From Flavobacteriaceae bacterium (GTDB lineage: Bacteria > Bacteroidota > Bacteroidia > Flavobacteriales > Flavobacteriaceae): DNA of 9,846 bases. Made by a program: the position numbers and the translations under genes. Position 1 is the first letter of the stretch, and each line of letters begins with the position of its first letter. Under the pieces are notes generated by a model. The model made no database searches and was not told the origin of the DNA. It was given only the letters and a program-made list of their open reading frames with translations. The stretch spans positions 1-9,846 of the forward strand of contig CANEXR010000089.1 in the NCBI GenBank assembly GCA_947443815.1, given 5' to 3'. Of the stretch, positions 1-6,406 are shown in pieces.

Positions 1-1
1 A

Positions 2-481
2 AATTCAACTGTGGCATCTATTACAAAAATAGAAACCCAAGATTGGACTGATAATGAGAACATAATCACTGTATTTGTAACTGGACAAGGCAATTATGAA
101 TATACAATTGATGGAACAAATTACCAAGACTCCAACCAATTCTTAGCTTTACATTCAGGCGAATATATCGTAACTGTAAAAGATAAAAACGGATGTGGTA
201 CCGATACTGAAGAAGTCTATTTATTAATGTATCCCAAGTTTTTTACTCCAAATGGTGATGGATATAATGATACCTGGAAAATTAAATTCTCTGATGTAGA
301 AGCCGGATTAACCGTAAAAATACTAGACCGTTATGGCAAATTTATAAAAGAACTTCCAAACAATACTGAAACATGGGATGGCACCTACAATGGCTACCAA
401 CTTCCCGCAACTGATTATTGGTTTGTCGTTACTAGAACAAACGGAAAAGAATATAAAGGACATTTTAGCTTGAAGAGATAA
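2..481 (+). CDS. C-terminal part of a secreted T9SS type B sorting-domain protein (5' truncated)
   Basis: The reading frame is open to the left edge, so only the last 159 residues are present. The GTG at 11 is inside the frame and is not a start. The first ~70 residues look like an extracellular Ig/SprB-like repeat (YEYTIDGTNYQDSN, then GEYIVTVKDKNGCGT). They are followed by the gliding-motility-associated C-terminal domain (TIGR04131/CHU_C type): FFTPNGDGYNDTW, ILDRYGK, WDGTYNG, LPATDYWF and the terminal GHFSLKR. In this family the domain directs export through the type IX secretion system and surface attachment or release, often with PorP/SprF-type partners. The protein is therefore probably a large secreted adhesin or enzyme whose functional part lies outside the window. 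It converges on the transporter gene with only 7 bp between stop codons, and no hairpin terminator is visible there. The domain call is very safe; the substrate or role cannot be told. Confidence 0.95.
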   Translation, partial: NSTVASITKIETQDWTDNENIITVFVTGQGNYEYTIDGTNYQDSNQFLALHSGEYIVTVKDKNGCGTDTEEVYLLMYPKFFTPNGDGYNDTWKIKFSDVEAGLTVKILDRYGKFIKELPNNTETWDGTYNGYQLPATDYWFVVTRTNGKEYKGHFSLKR

Positions 482-488
482 TAAATCA

Positions 489-1772
489 TCAAAATTTATG
501 TTCTTCTTTGCTAATCATTAATAACGAAAATAAAGAAATACAGGCTGCTGTACTCAGATAAAAACCAACATAAGTCAAACTATATTGTGTCGCCAACCAA
601 ATCGCAATCATCGGTGCAAAAGCCGCTCCGATGATTCCGGCCAAATTAAATGCCAAAGAAGTTCCCGAATAACGAACCGTCGTAGGAAACAATTCTGATA
701 AGAAAGTACCCAGAGGACCATAAGTAAATCCCATCAAAGCCATTCCAATACACAAAAACAAAGTCACTAGAAAAGTACTACCCGAGTTTAAGAAAAAAGA
801 AAATGCAAAACCAAAAATAGCAATAGCTAACGTGGCATAAATTAAAGTCTTTCTACGCCCTATACGATCCGCAATTAAAGCAGAAACAGGAATAAAAAAC
901 GCAAAAAACAACACTGAAAACAACTGCATTAATAGAAAATCTCTTTTGGAATACCCCAAGTCAGAAGTTGCCCAACTAAGCGTAAATACTGTCATGAGAT
1001 AAAAGACTAAAAAAGTAGTAATAGCAGCTAATGTCCCAAAAATCAATTGGTTCTTATAAAATTTTAATAGAGTAAAAAACGGGACTTTCACTTCTACTTT
1101 TTCTTTTTTTGAATTTTCGAAAGCAGGAGTTTCAGTGATTTTTAATCGGATATAAAAACCTACTATAACTAATAAGGAACTCGCTATAAACGGAATCCTC
1201 CAACCATAATCCAGAAAAGCATCAGCACTCATTGTATCAGTCAAAATCAAAAAAGTCCCTCCCGAAAGCAATAAGCCTATTGGAGCTCCTAATTGGGGAA
1301 ACATACCGTACCAAGCTCGTTTGTTAGGCGGAGCATTTTCAATAGCCAATAATACAGCTCCTCCCCACTCACCTCCTAAACCAACTCCTTGACCAAAGCG
1401 GCACAGCATTAATAATAAAGGGGCAGCAATTCCAATGCTAGCATAACTCGGCAAAAAACCAATACTCACCGTCGAAATACCCATCGTCAACAAAGCGATT
1501 ACTAAGGTTGTCTTACGACCAATTTTATCTCCATAATGACCAAAAACAGCCGAACCAAGTGGTCGAGAAAGAAACGCTATCGAAAACGTTGCAAGGGATA
1601 GCAAAACCGAATTAGTATTGTCTTTCGAAGGAAAAAACAATTGAGGAAAAACCAAAACAGCTGCATTTGCATAAATATAAAAATCGAAAAACTCAATAGT
1701 TGTACCAATTAAACTGCCAAAAAGAACATGTTTTAATGAATTTTCTTTATGCGGATTTGAATTATCTTTCAT
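489..1772 (-). CDS. MFS transporter, metabolite:H+ symporter (MHS) family
   Basis: A 427-residue inner-membrane protein of normal MFS length with about 12 hydrophobic segments. Family signatures are in order: an N-terminal EFFDFYIYA segment (27-35), motif A GDKIGRK (81-87), RFGQGVGLGGEWGGA (125-139), GWRIPF (190-195), the ETPAF helix end (214-218), and the second-half motif A copy ADRIGRRK (301-308). The GEWGGA and ETPAF segments are typical of the MHS subfamily (ProP, KgtP, ShiA and YhjE relatives), which import organic acids, shikimate or osmolytes with protons. It is not typical of drug efflux pumps. The substrate cannot be assigned from sequence. The ATG at 1772 gives an N-terminus of usual length. 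It is divergent from bshC across 104 bp and is apparently monocistronic. Confidence 0.93.
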   Translation of the reverse strand: MKDNSNPHKENSLKHVLFGSLIGTTIEFFDFYIYANAAVLVFPQLFFPSKDNTNSVLLSLATFSIAFLSRPLGSAVFGHYGDKIGRKTTLVIALLTMGISTVSIGFLPSYASIGIAAPLLLMLCRFGQGVGLGGEWGGAVLLAIENAPPNKRAWYGMFPQLGAPIGLLLSGGTFLILTDTMSADAFLDYGWRIPFIASSLLVIVGFYIRLKITETPAFENSKKEKVEVKVPFFTLLKFYKNQLIFGTLAAITTFLVFYLMTVFTLSWATSDLGYSKRDFLLMQLFSVLFFAFFIPVSALIADRIGRRKTLIYATLAIAIFGFAFSFFLNSGSTFLVTLFLCIGMALMGFTYGPLGTFLSELFPTTVRYSGTSLAFNLAGIIGAAFAPMIAIWLATQYSLTYVGFYLSTAACISLFSLLMISKEEHKF

Positions 1773-1876
1773 AGGAATGTTAAAATATTTCGATAAAATT
1801 GATACTATTTTTCGAAAGTAACAAATATTATAGTTCCAATTATTATTGGTAAATTAGCAACATATAAAAATTTATT
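1773..1876. promoter_or_regulatory. Divergent promoter region between the MFS transporter and bshC
   Basis: This 104-bp AT-rich gap must carry promoters in both directions. I see only near matches to the Bacteroidota -7 box TAnnTTTG: TATTATTG at 1841-1848 on the plus strand (7 of 8) and AATATTTG at 1822-1829 on the minus strand (7 of 8). Neither has a TTG at the usual distance upstream. A short inverted repeat (CCAAT-TATT-ATTGG, 1836-1849) sits between them and could be an operator, but 5-bp arms are easily due to chance. The region is defined by gene layout; the exact sites are weak. Confidence 0.4.
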
Positions 1877-3499
1877 ATGCCAACCGACTGTATCAGCTAT
1901 CAGGATTCCGGATATTTCTCTCCATTGATGAATGATTATTTAGACCAAAAAACAAACTTACAATCCCTATACAACAGGTTTCCAACACTTGAAAACTTTG
2001 AAAAGCAAATTCTAGAAAAGCAAGTAAATTTTTCCTCTCCAACCTTACTCGAAGGACAAGGAACCAAAATAAATAAAAGAAGCGTTTTAGTTTCTGTTTT
2101 ACAAAAACAATATTTGAATGTTGAAACTTCAATATTGACCAAACAAAATATTGACGCTTTAAGCAATACAAATACATTTACTATCACTACTGGACATCAA
2201 TTGAATTTATTTAGTGGCCCATTGTATTTTTTGTACAAAATTATTTCAACTATTAATTTGACAACCGAATTAAAAGCGAAATACCCTACCTATAACTTCG
2301 TTCCCATATATTGGATGGCTACGGAAGACCATGATTTTGAAGAAATCAATTATTTTAACTTTAAAGGAAAAAAATTCCATTGGAATAGAGAAAGCAAAGG
2401 TCCAGTAGGAAGATTATCCACTGAAGGATTGGATGAATTTCTTGAGATTTTTGCACTAGAAATTGGCTCTAGCTTGAATGCAAATGCCATAAAAAAATTA
2501 TTTGAAGATGCTTACATCAACCATGATAATCTAGCCGATGCAACAAGACATTTAGCAAATGCTTTATTTGGAATTTACGGATTAGTAATTATCGATGGCG
2601 ATAATCAAGATTTAAAACGCAACTTTATTCCTTTTATAAAAGAAGAATTACTAAACCAATCTTCTCATCCTTTAGTACTTGAAACCGCCGAAAAACTTAA
2701 AGATTACACCGTTCAAGTGAATCCTCGTGAAATCAATTTATTCTATATCGAGGATAATCTACGGGAACGCATCGTTTTTGAAAACGGGAAATACAAAGTA
2801 AATCATACCAAAATTGAATTTTCTGAGACTGAAATTCTGGCGCTTTTAGAAAACCATCCTGAAAAATTCAGCCCTAATGTAATTATGCGCCCCTTATACC
2901 AAGAAGTGATTTTACCCAATTTATGTTACATTGGTGGTGGTGGAGAAATTGCGTATTGGTTGGAATTGAAGTCCTTTTTTACTTCCGCAAACGTTACTTT
3001 TCCAATACTTTTAGTTCGAAATTCAGCAGTATTAGCAACTGAAAAGCAAGCTAAAAAAGCAGCTAAACTGGATTTGACTTGGTCCAATTTATTTTCAAAA
3101 CAAGTTGATTTAATCAATTCTAAAACCAAACAATTGTCGGAATTCCCAATCGATTTATGCAATCTGAAAGAGCAATTGCAAAACCAATTTGTAACACTTT
3201 ACAAAATTGCATTTAAAACGGATGAATCTTTCATAGGAGCTGTAAAAGCACAAGAAGCAAAACAGATTAAAGGATTAGACAATCTGGAAAAACGATTACT
3301 CAAAGCACAAAAAAGAAAATTAAAAGATGTTTTGGAACGTATTATAGACCTACAAAACCAATTATTTCCCAACCAAAGTTTACAGGAACGCCAAGCAAAT
3401 TTCTCGGAATTTTATTTAGAAAACGGCAACAATCTGATTCCTATTTTAATCCAAAAATTGAAACCTTTAGAAAATAATTTTGAAATAATTGTTTTCTAA
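1877..3499 (+). CDS. bshC: Bacillithiol biosynthesis cysteine-adding enzyme BshC
   Basis: BshC is the cytoplasmic enzyme thought to ligate cysteine to glucosaminyl-malate, the last step of bacillithiol synthesis. The 540-residue length fits the family. Visible hallmarks are the N-terminal segment with DSGYFSPLMNDY (10-21), the nucleotide-binding-like TGHQLNLFSGPLYFLYK (105-121), the YWMATEDHDFEEIN segment (145-158), the mid-protein NVIMRPLYQEVILPNLCYIGGGGEIAYW segment (roughly 334-361; quoted here as NVIMRPLYQEV and GGGGEIAYW), and a charged C-terminal coiled coil at about 457-495. The fold belongs to the class I nucleotidyltransferase/HUP-like group. Bacillithiol is known from some Bacteroidota as well as Firmicutes. 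The other bsh genes are not in this window. The start ATG at 1877 has an A-rich leader without Shine-Dalgarno sequence. The gene is followed 31 bp later by a membrane acetyltransferase gene, probably in the same transcript. Confidence 0.93.
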   Translation: MPTDCISYQDSGYFSPLMNDYLDQKTNLQSLYNRFPTLENFEKQILEKQVNFSSPTLLEGQGTKINKRSVLVSVLQKQYLNVETSILTKQNIDALSNTNTFTITTGHQLNLFSGPLYFLYKIISTINLTTELKAKYPTYNFVPIYWMATEDHDFEEINYFNFKGKKFHWNRESKGPVGRLSTEGLDEFLEIFALEIGSSLNANAIKKLFEDAYINHDNLADATRHLANALFGIYGLVIIDGDNQDLKRNFIPFIKEELLNQSSHPLVLETAEKLKDYTVQVNPREINLFYIEDNLRERIVFENGKYKVNHTKIEFSETEILALLENHPEKFSPNVIMRPLYQEVILPNLCYIGGGGEIAYWLELKSFFTSANVTFPILLVRNSAVLATEKQAKKAAKLDLTWSNLFSKQVDLINSKTKQLSEFPIDLCNLKEQLQNQFVTLYKIAFKTDESFIGAVKAQEAKQIKGLDNLEKRLLKAQKRKLKDVLERIIDLQNQLFPNQSLQERQANFSEFYLENGNNLIPILIQKLKPLENNFEIIVF

Positions 3500-3530
3500 A
3501 TCAAAAACACCAACCCTAACTGAACCAATA

Positions 3531-4802
3531 ATGCAGAAAGAACGCTTAATTTCATTGGATGTATTTCGAGGATTTACTATTTTACTAATGACTATTGTCA
3601 ATAACCCTGGAAGTTGGGAAACTGTTTACCCTCCCTTATTACACTCTAGTTGGAATGGTTGCACGCCTACTGATTTAGTTTTTCCTTTTTTCATATTCAT
3701 AATGGGTGTTGCTATTGCCTTTGCAATGCCAACTAAGACTTTTGACTCAACAACTTTCAATAGAATAATAATTCGGTCCTTACGCATGATTTGTCTAGGG
3801 ATTTTTTTCAACTTTTTTGGAAAAATTCAACTTTTTGGTCTAGAAGGAATTGCATTATTAATAGGTCGTTTGGCTATATCAATTGCTGTGGGTTATGCAT
3901 TGATGGGCAATTTTAATTCAAAAATCAAAATGTATTTGTCCGTCTCAATCCTAATAACCTATCTTTTTCTAGCTTACAGTGGGTTTGAAGCATATCATGA
4001 TGTTAGACTTCCAGGTGTTTTACAACGCATTGGAATTGTCTATTTCATAGCTTCGCTTTTGTATTTAAAGACCAGCCCAAAAACACAACTTATAATAGCC
4101 GTTTCCATTTTATTAGGATATTGGATGATAATGACCTTAATTCCTGTTCCCGGAATAGGAATTTCTAGCCTAGAAAAAGGTACAAATCTAGCCTCATGGA
4201 CAGACAGCATATTGCTAAAAGGACATGTGTGGAATGAAACTAAAACATGGGATCCAGAAGGGATTTTAAGTACACTACCCGCTATTGCCTCCGGAATAAT
4301 TGGATTACTCATCGGACAATTATTGAATCGCCCATTGCCGAAACTCGAAATTGCAAAAAAAATGGGGAGCTATGGAATACTATTAATTCTCATTGCATTA
4401 TTATGGAATACTGTATTCCCCGTGAATAAATCGCTTTGGACAAGTTCATTTGTTGTATGCACTTCGGGAATAGCACTACTAGTACTAACACTTTTGTATT
4501 ATATTATTGACATTTTAAATTTTAAAAAAGGAACAAAATTATTCCTAATTTGGGGTGTAAATCCAATGATTGTTTTCTTTCTTTCCGAAATTATTCCGCA
4601 AGCTTTGCAAATGATTTCGATACAAAATCCAAAAATTACCACAGCAAAAATTAATCTTTTAGAATACTTGTATGTATTTGATGTAGCACCATACTTCAAT
4701 AATCCGATGACCGCCTCTTTGGCATTTGCCTTAATTTATGTTGGATTTTGGACTTTATTATTAGCCTATTTTTATAAAAACAAAATGATTTTCAAAGTAT
4801 AA
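3531..4802 (+). CDS. Polytopic membrane acyltransferase, HGSNAT/NagX-like (DUF5009/DUF1624 type)
   Basis: A 423-residue inner-membrane protein with roughly ten or eleven hydrophobic helices. The N-terminus ERLISLDVFRGFTI (4-17), NNPGSW (24-29) and the segment from His38 (HSSWNGCTPTDLVFPFF, 38-54) are the conserved core of the heparan-alpha-glucosaminide N-acetyltransferase family. There the conserved histidine takes an acetyl group from acetyl-CoA across the membrane and passes it to a terminal glucosamine. Bacterial members are often called NagX or DUF5009 and lie near amino-sugar genes, but their substrates are mostly untested. I chose the ATG at 3531. The frame opens further upstream from a TTG at 3489, but that would add 14 residues lacking family similarity and overlap bshC. 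It lies 31 bp after bshC on the same strand; no terminator separates them. No hairpin terminator is visible after 4802. Confidence 0.85.
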   Translation: MQKERLISLDVFRGFTILLMTIVNNPGSWETVYPPLLHSSWNGCTPTDLVFPFFIFIMGVAIAFAMPTKTFDSTTFNRIIIRSLRMICLGIFFNFFGKIQLFGLEGIALLIGRLAISIAVGYALMGNFNSKIKMYLSVSILITYLFLAYSGFEAYHDVRLPGVLQRIGIVYFIASLLYLKTSPKTQLIIAVSILLGYWMIMTLIPVPGIGISSLEKGTNLASWTDSILLKGHVWNETKTWDPEGILSTLPAIASGIIGLLIGQLLNRPLPKLEIAKKMGSYGILLILIALLWNTVFPVNKSLWTSSFVVCTSGIALLVLTLLYYIIDILNFKKGTKLFLIWGVNPMIVFFLSEIIPQALQMISIQNPKITTAKINLLEYLYVFDVAPYFNNPMTASLAFALIYVGFWTLLLAYFYKNKMIFKV

Positions 4803-4880
4803 AATTTCAAAAAACCGCATTAATAGCAATAAAACATCATTAATTTAATAATTTCTTAAAATTAATCCATAAAAAAAATC

Positions 4881-4888
4881 TATTTTTG
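4881..4888 (+). promoter_or_regulatory. Bacteroidota-type -7 promoter box of ndk
   Basis: TATTTTTG matches the TAnnTTTG -7 consensus of the Bacteroidota housekeeping sigma factor exactly. It lies 25 bp before the ndk start, giving a short A-rich leader. No TTG is present at the expected -33 position, so strength may come from the -7 box alone. It supports ndk having its own promoter rather than relying on the upstream genes. Confidence 0.6.
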
Positions 4889-4913
4889 CACAAATTTTAA
4901 AAACACACAAAAA

Positions 4914-5333
4914 ATGGCTACAAATAGAACATTTACAATGATTAAACCTGATGCTGTTGCTAATGGGCACATCGGAAATATACTTGCAATGATTACCAAT
5001 GGAGGTTTCAAAATTGTTTCTTTAAAATTAACACAATTAACAGTTGCTGATGCACAAGCTTTTTACGCTGTTCACGCTGCAAGACCATTCTATGGTGAAT
5101 TAGTTGAATTTATGTCTAGAGGTCCTATTGTTGCAGCAATCTTAGAAAAAGAAAATGCAGTTGAAGATTTTAGAACTTTAATCGGAGCTACTAATCCAGC
5201 TGAAGCTGCTGAAGGAACTATCCGTAAAGCATACGCAACTTCTATAGGAGAAAATGCAGTTCACGGTTCTGACAGCGATGAAAATGCAGCAATCGAAGGT
5301 GCTTTCCATTTTGCAGGAAGAGAGCAGTTTTAA
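4914..5333 (+). CDS. ndk: Nucleoside-diphosphate kinase
   Basis: Ndk is a cytoplasmic enzyme that transfers the gamma phosphate of ATP to other (d)NDPs through a phosphohistidine intermediate, keeping NTP and dNTP pools balanced. At 139 residues it has the usual bacterial length. The start TFTMIKPDAVANG (7-18 region) carries the conserved Lys11. RPFYGELVEFMSRGP (57-71) lines the nucleotide site, and the signature NAVHGSDSDENA (114-125) contains the catalytic His117. The C-terminus FHFAGREQF is typical of flavobacterial Ndk. The ATG at 4914 is preceded by an A-rich leader (acacaaaaa). The gene ends 52 bp before a strong hairpin terminator and is expected to be transcribed alone from the promoter at 4881. 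Confidence 0.98.
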   Translation: MATNRTFTMIKPDAVANGHIGNILAMITNGGFKIVSLKLTQLTVADAQAFYAVHAARPFYGELVEFMSRGPIVAAILEKENAVEDFRTLIGATNPAEAAEGTIRKAYATSIGENAVHGSDSDENAAIEGAFHFAGREQF

Positions 5334-5385
5334 TTACAATCAAAAAAACGATTTTTGAATTTCAATTTAAGAATCCTAATAATCA

Positions 5386-5417
5386 AAAAATCCCGTTTCA
5401 AATGAAACGGGATTTTT
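5386..5417. terminator. Bidirectional rho-independent terminator between ndk and the DUF721 gene
   Basis: A perfect 15-bp inverted repeat has arms at 5386-5400 (AAAAATCCCGTTTCA) and 5403-5417 (its exact complement), with AA between; in RNA the innermost pairs will open to a larger loop. The A-run on one side and T-run on the other place a U-tract after the GC core CCCG/CGGG in both directions. It therefore serves both ndk (plus) and the convergent DUF721 gene (minus, stop at 5435). Confidence 0.9.
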
Positions 5418-5434
5418 AATATCAAAACATTAAA

Positions 5435-5734
5435 TTATCTTAGAACAACATCCTTAACAACATCGCGTCGCAACTCTTCATTAATCATAGCCACAATTTT
5501 AGACTTGCCGTGACTCAATTCTTCCCGCAAAACAGACGAAGTGAGTTCCACATACAAAGTACTCCCTTTCAATACAACATTCCGAGTATAGCTATTCACA
5601 CCATTCCCCATCAGACTACGCCAAGCCTCTTTTACATCAATTTGATCCATCCCTGGTTGCAATTTATTCACCTCAATAATCTGTTTCAAAACATCCCCAA
5701 CCGTACTTTGATTACTTAGTCTCTTTGCCATCAT
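5435..5734 (-). CDS. DUF721 / DciA-like protein
   Basis: A 99-residue (98 from the second Met) cytoplasmic protein of the DUF721 family. Visible features are SVGDVLKQII-type N-terminus (here STVGDVLKQIIEVNKL), the KEAWRSLMGNGVNSYTRNVVLKGSTLYVELTSS core written in parts as KEAWRSLMG, TRNVVLKG and LYVELTSSVLREEL, then a helix ending in RRDVVKDVVLR. In other bacteria DUF721 domain proteins (DciA) help load the replicative helicase DnaB; whether this short Bacteroidota form does so is inference. Two starts are possible, ATG at 5734 or at 5731 (the protein begins MM). The second gives the MAKR start I would expect. Either way the start overlaps the end of the upstream lipoprotein gene by 20-23 bp, suggesting coupled translation. 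It ends at the shared terminator. Confidence 0.85.
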   Translation of the reverse strand: MMAKRLSNQSTVGDVLKQIIEVNKLQPGMDQIDVKEAWRSLMGNGVNSYTRNVVLKGSTLYVELTSSVLREELSHGKSKIVAMINEELRRDVVKDVVLR

Positions 5735-6155
5735 CCAATAAATTTATTGCTCCTGTTTTTTTATAATGATATTCCTTTTTTTCCGCATTAACCAGTACTA
5801 ATTCCACATCCGAAAGCGCAATCAATTCCTCCGTCCATTTCATATAAGGAGTTGAATAATCCAAGAAAACCTTGTCATTTGCAAACCGAACTACAACATT
5901 TTCAAAGGTATCATTCACTAAAAAAGTACCATTCAATTGTGGCATCACCTTTTTACGAAACCCCTTGTTATTAGAGCCAATTTGAAAATAATCAAAATTT
6001 TCATTCATTCTATACTCTTTGTCCTCGCCTGCATCAAAAACTACTTTTTCAATTTCCCAATATCCATTTATTTTAGCAATTTCAGTCGGTTTAATCTTTT
6101 GCTGACACCCAACAAAAAGCAAGGATAAAACAAGAATTCTAAATGTTTTTTTCAT
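5712..6155 (-). CDS. Small lipocalin-like lipoprotein, function unknown
   Basis: A 147-residue protein with a clear lipoprotein signal: MKKTFRILVLSLLFVGC, with the lipobox ending at Cys17. The mature part has alternating hydrophobic and polar strands (GYWEIEKVVFDAG, YFQIG, GTFLVNDTFENVVVRF, VFLDYSTPYMKWTEEL, VELVLVN, KEYHYKK). The NGYWEIEKV opening resembles lipocalin-like beta-barrel lipoproteins common in Flavobacteria. No catalytic motif is visible, and the fold call is tentative. After the Cys comes QQK, without the acidic run associated with surface export, so a periplasm-facing membrane anchor is the default guess. The gene is the first of a two-gene unit; its 3' end overlaps the DUF721 start. 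Confidence 0.8.
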   Translation of the reverse strand: MKKTFRILVLSLLFVGCQQKIKPTEIAKINGYWEIEKVVFDAGEDKEYRMNENFDYFQIGSNNKGFRKKVMPQLNGTFLVNDTFENVVVRFANDKVFLDYSTPYMKWTEELIALSDVELVLVNAEKKEYHYKKTGAINLLDDGKETK

Positions 6156-6177
6156 ATAAATTTATTATTATAATTTT

Positions 6178-6280
6178 CAGGAGCTATTTCCTGCTGTACG
6201 CTATATCTTTTTAGTATGATTCTTCCGCTGTCAGAATCATACTAAAAAGGATGCCGCTTCCATCAGGGCTAGGGCTACCC
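6178..6280. repeat. Structured intergenic element: 17-bp inverted repeat with flanking hairpins and GGGCT tail; probable dispersed Flavobacterium repeat or ncRNA
   Basis: Read on the plus strand. Hairpin 1 is CAGGA (6178-6182) with TCCTG (6189-6193) and loop GCTATT. The main hairpin is a perfect 17-bp stem, CTTTTTAGTATGATTCT (6207-6223) with its complement at 6233-6249, and loop TCCGCTGTC. Hairpin 3 is GATG (6250-6253) with CATC (6261-6264) around CCGCTTC. It ends with the tail GGGCTAGGGCT (6266-6276) and ACCC. AGCT in the first loop region could pair with GGCT of the tail. A TAnnTTTG-like box (TAATTTTC, 7 of 8) at 6171-6178 lies directly upstream. The main stem has no T-run directly after it, so it is not a plain terminator. 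From memory, the conserved ends (GGAGCTATTTCC on the left, GGATnCCGCTTC and GGGGCTAGGGC-like on the right) recur around variable stems in flavobacterial intergenic regions; I cannot confirm this, nor whether it equals the Rfam flavo-1 motif. Confidence 0.65.
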
Positions 6281-6369
6281 ATACCACATTACTTTTTCTA
6301 GATCACAAAGTTACTCTTATTCATTTTAAAGAAAACAAAAAAACTAAAAACACATTAAACTATTTTCTA

Positions 6370-6377
6370 TATTTTTG
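6370..6377 (+). promoter_or_regulatory. Bacteroidota-type -7 promoter box of the serine-hydrolase gene
   Basis: TATTTTTG is an exact TAnnTTTG match, 29 bp before the ATG at 6407. No TTG stands at the expected -33 distance. The distance and the AT-rich leader fit a normal flavobacterial promoter. It places transcription start close to 6384 and leaves the structured element at 6178-6280 upstream of, not inside, this transcript. Confidence 0.55.
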
Positions 6378-6406
6378 GTCTTACCCTAAATTTAAACTCC
6401 CAAGTT

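Noticed and set aside
11..13. GTG as the start codon of the first gene
   Set aside because: The frame continues upstream to the window edge without a stop, and the encoded sequence begins inside a repeat domain, so the gene is truncated by the window.
489..1772. Multidrug efflux pump
   Set aside because: The GEWGGA and ETPAF segments place it with metabolite:proton symporters.
1836..1849. CCAAT-TATT-ATTGG as a defined operator
   Set aside because: Arms of 5 bp in AT-rich DNA are expected by chance; kept only as a remark in the promoter-region entry.
1893..2187. Open frames antisense to bshC
   Set aside because: They are Phe/Leu/Cys-rich frames of the complement of an AT-rich gene, with no independent start context or domain.
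3489..3530. TTG start giving a longer membrane acetyltransferase that overlaps bshC
   Set aside because: The extra 14 residues are not membrane or family-like, and the ATG at 3531 gives the typical ERLISLDVFRG start.
6207..6249. Simple transcription terminator
   Set aside because: It lies between divergent genes where no transcript should end, and has flanking GC-rich structured segments instead of a T-run after the stem.
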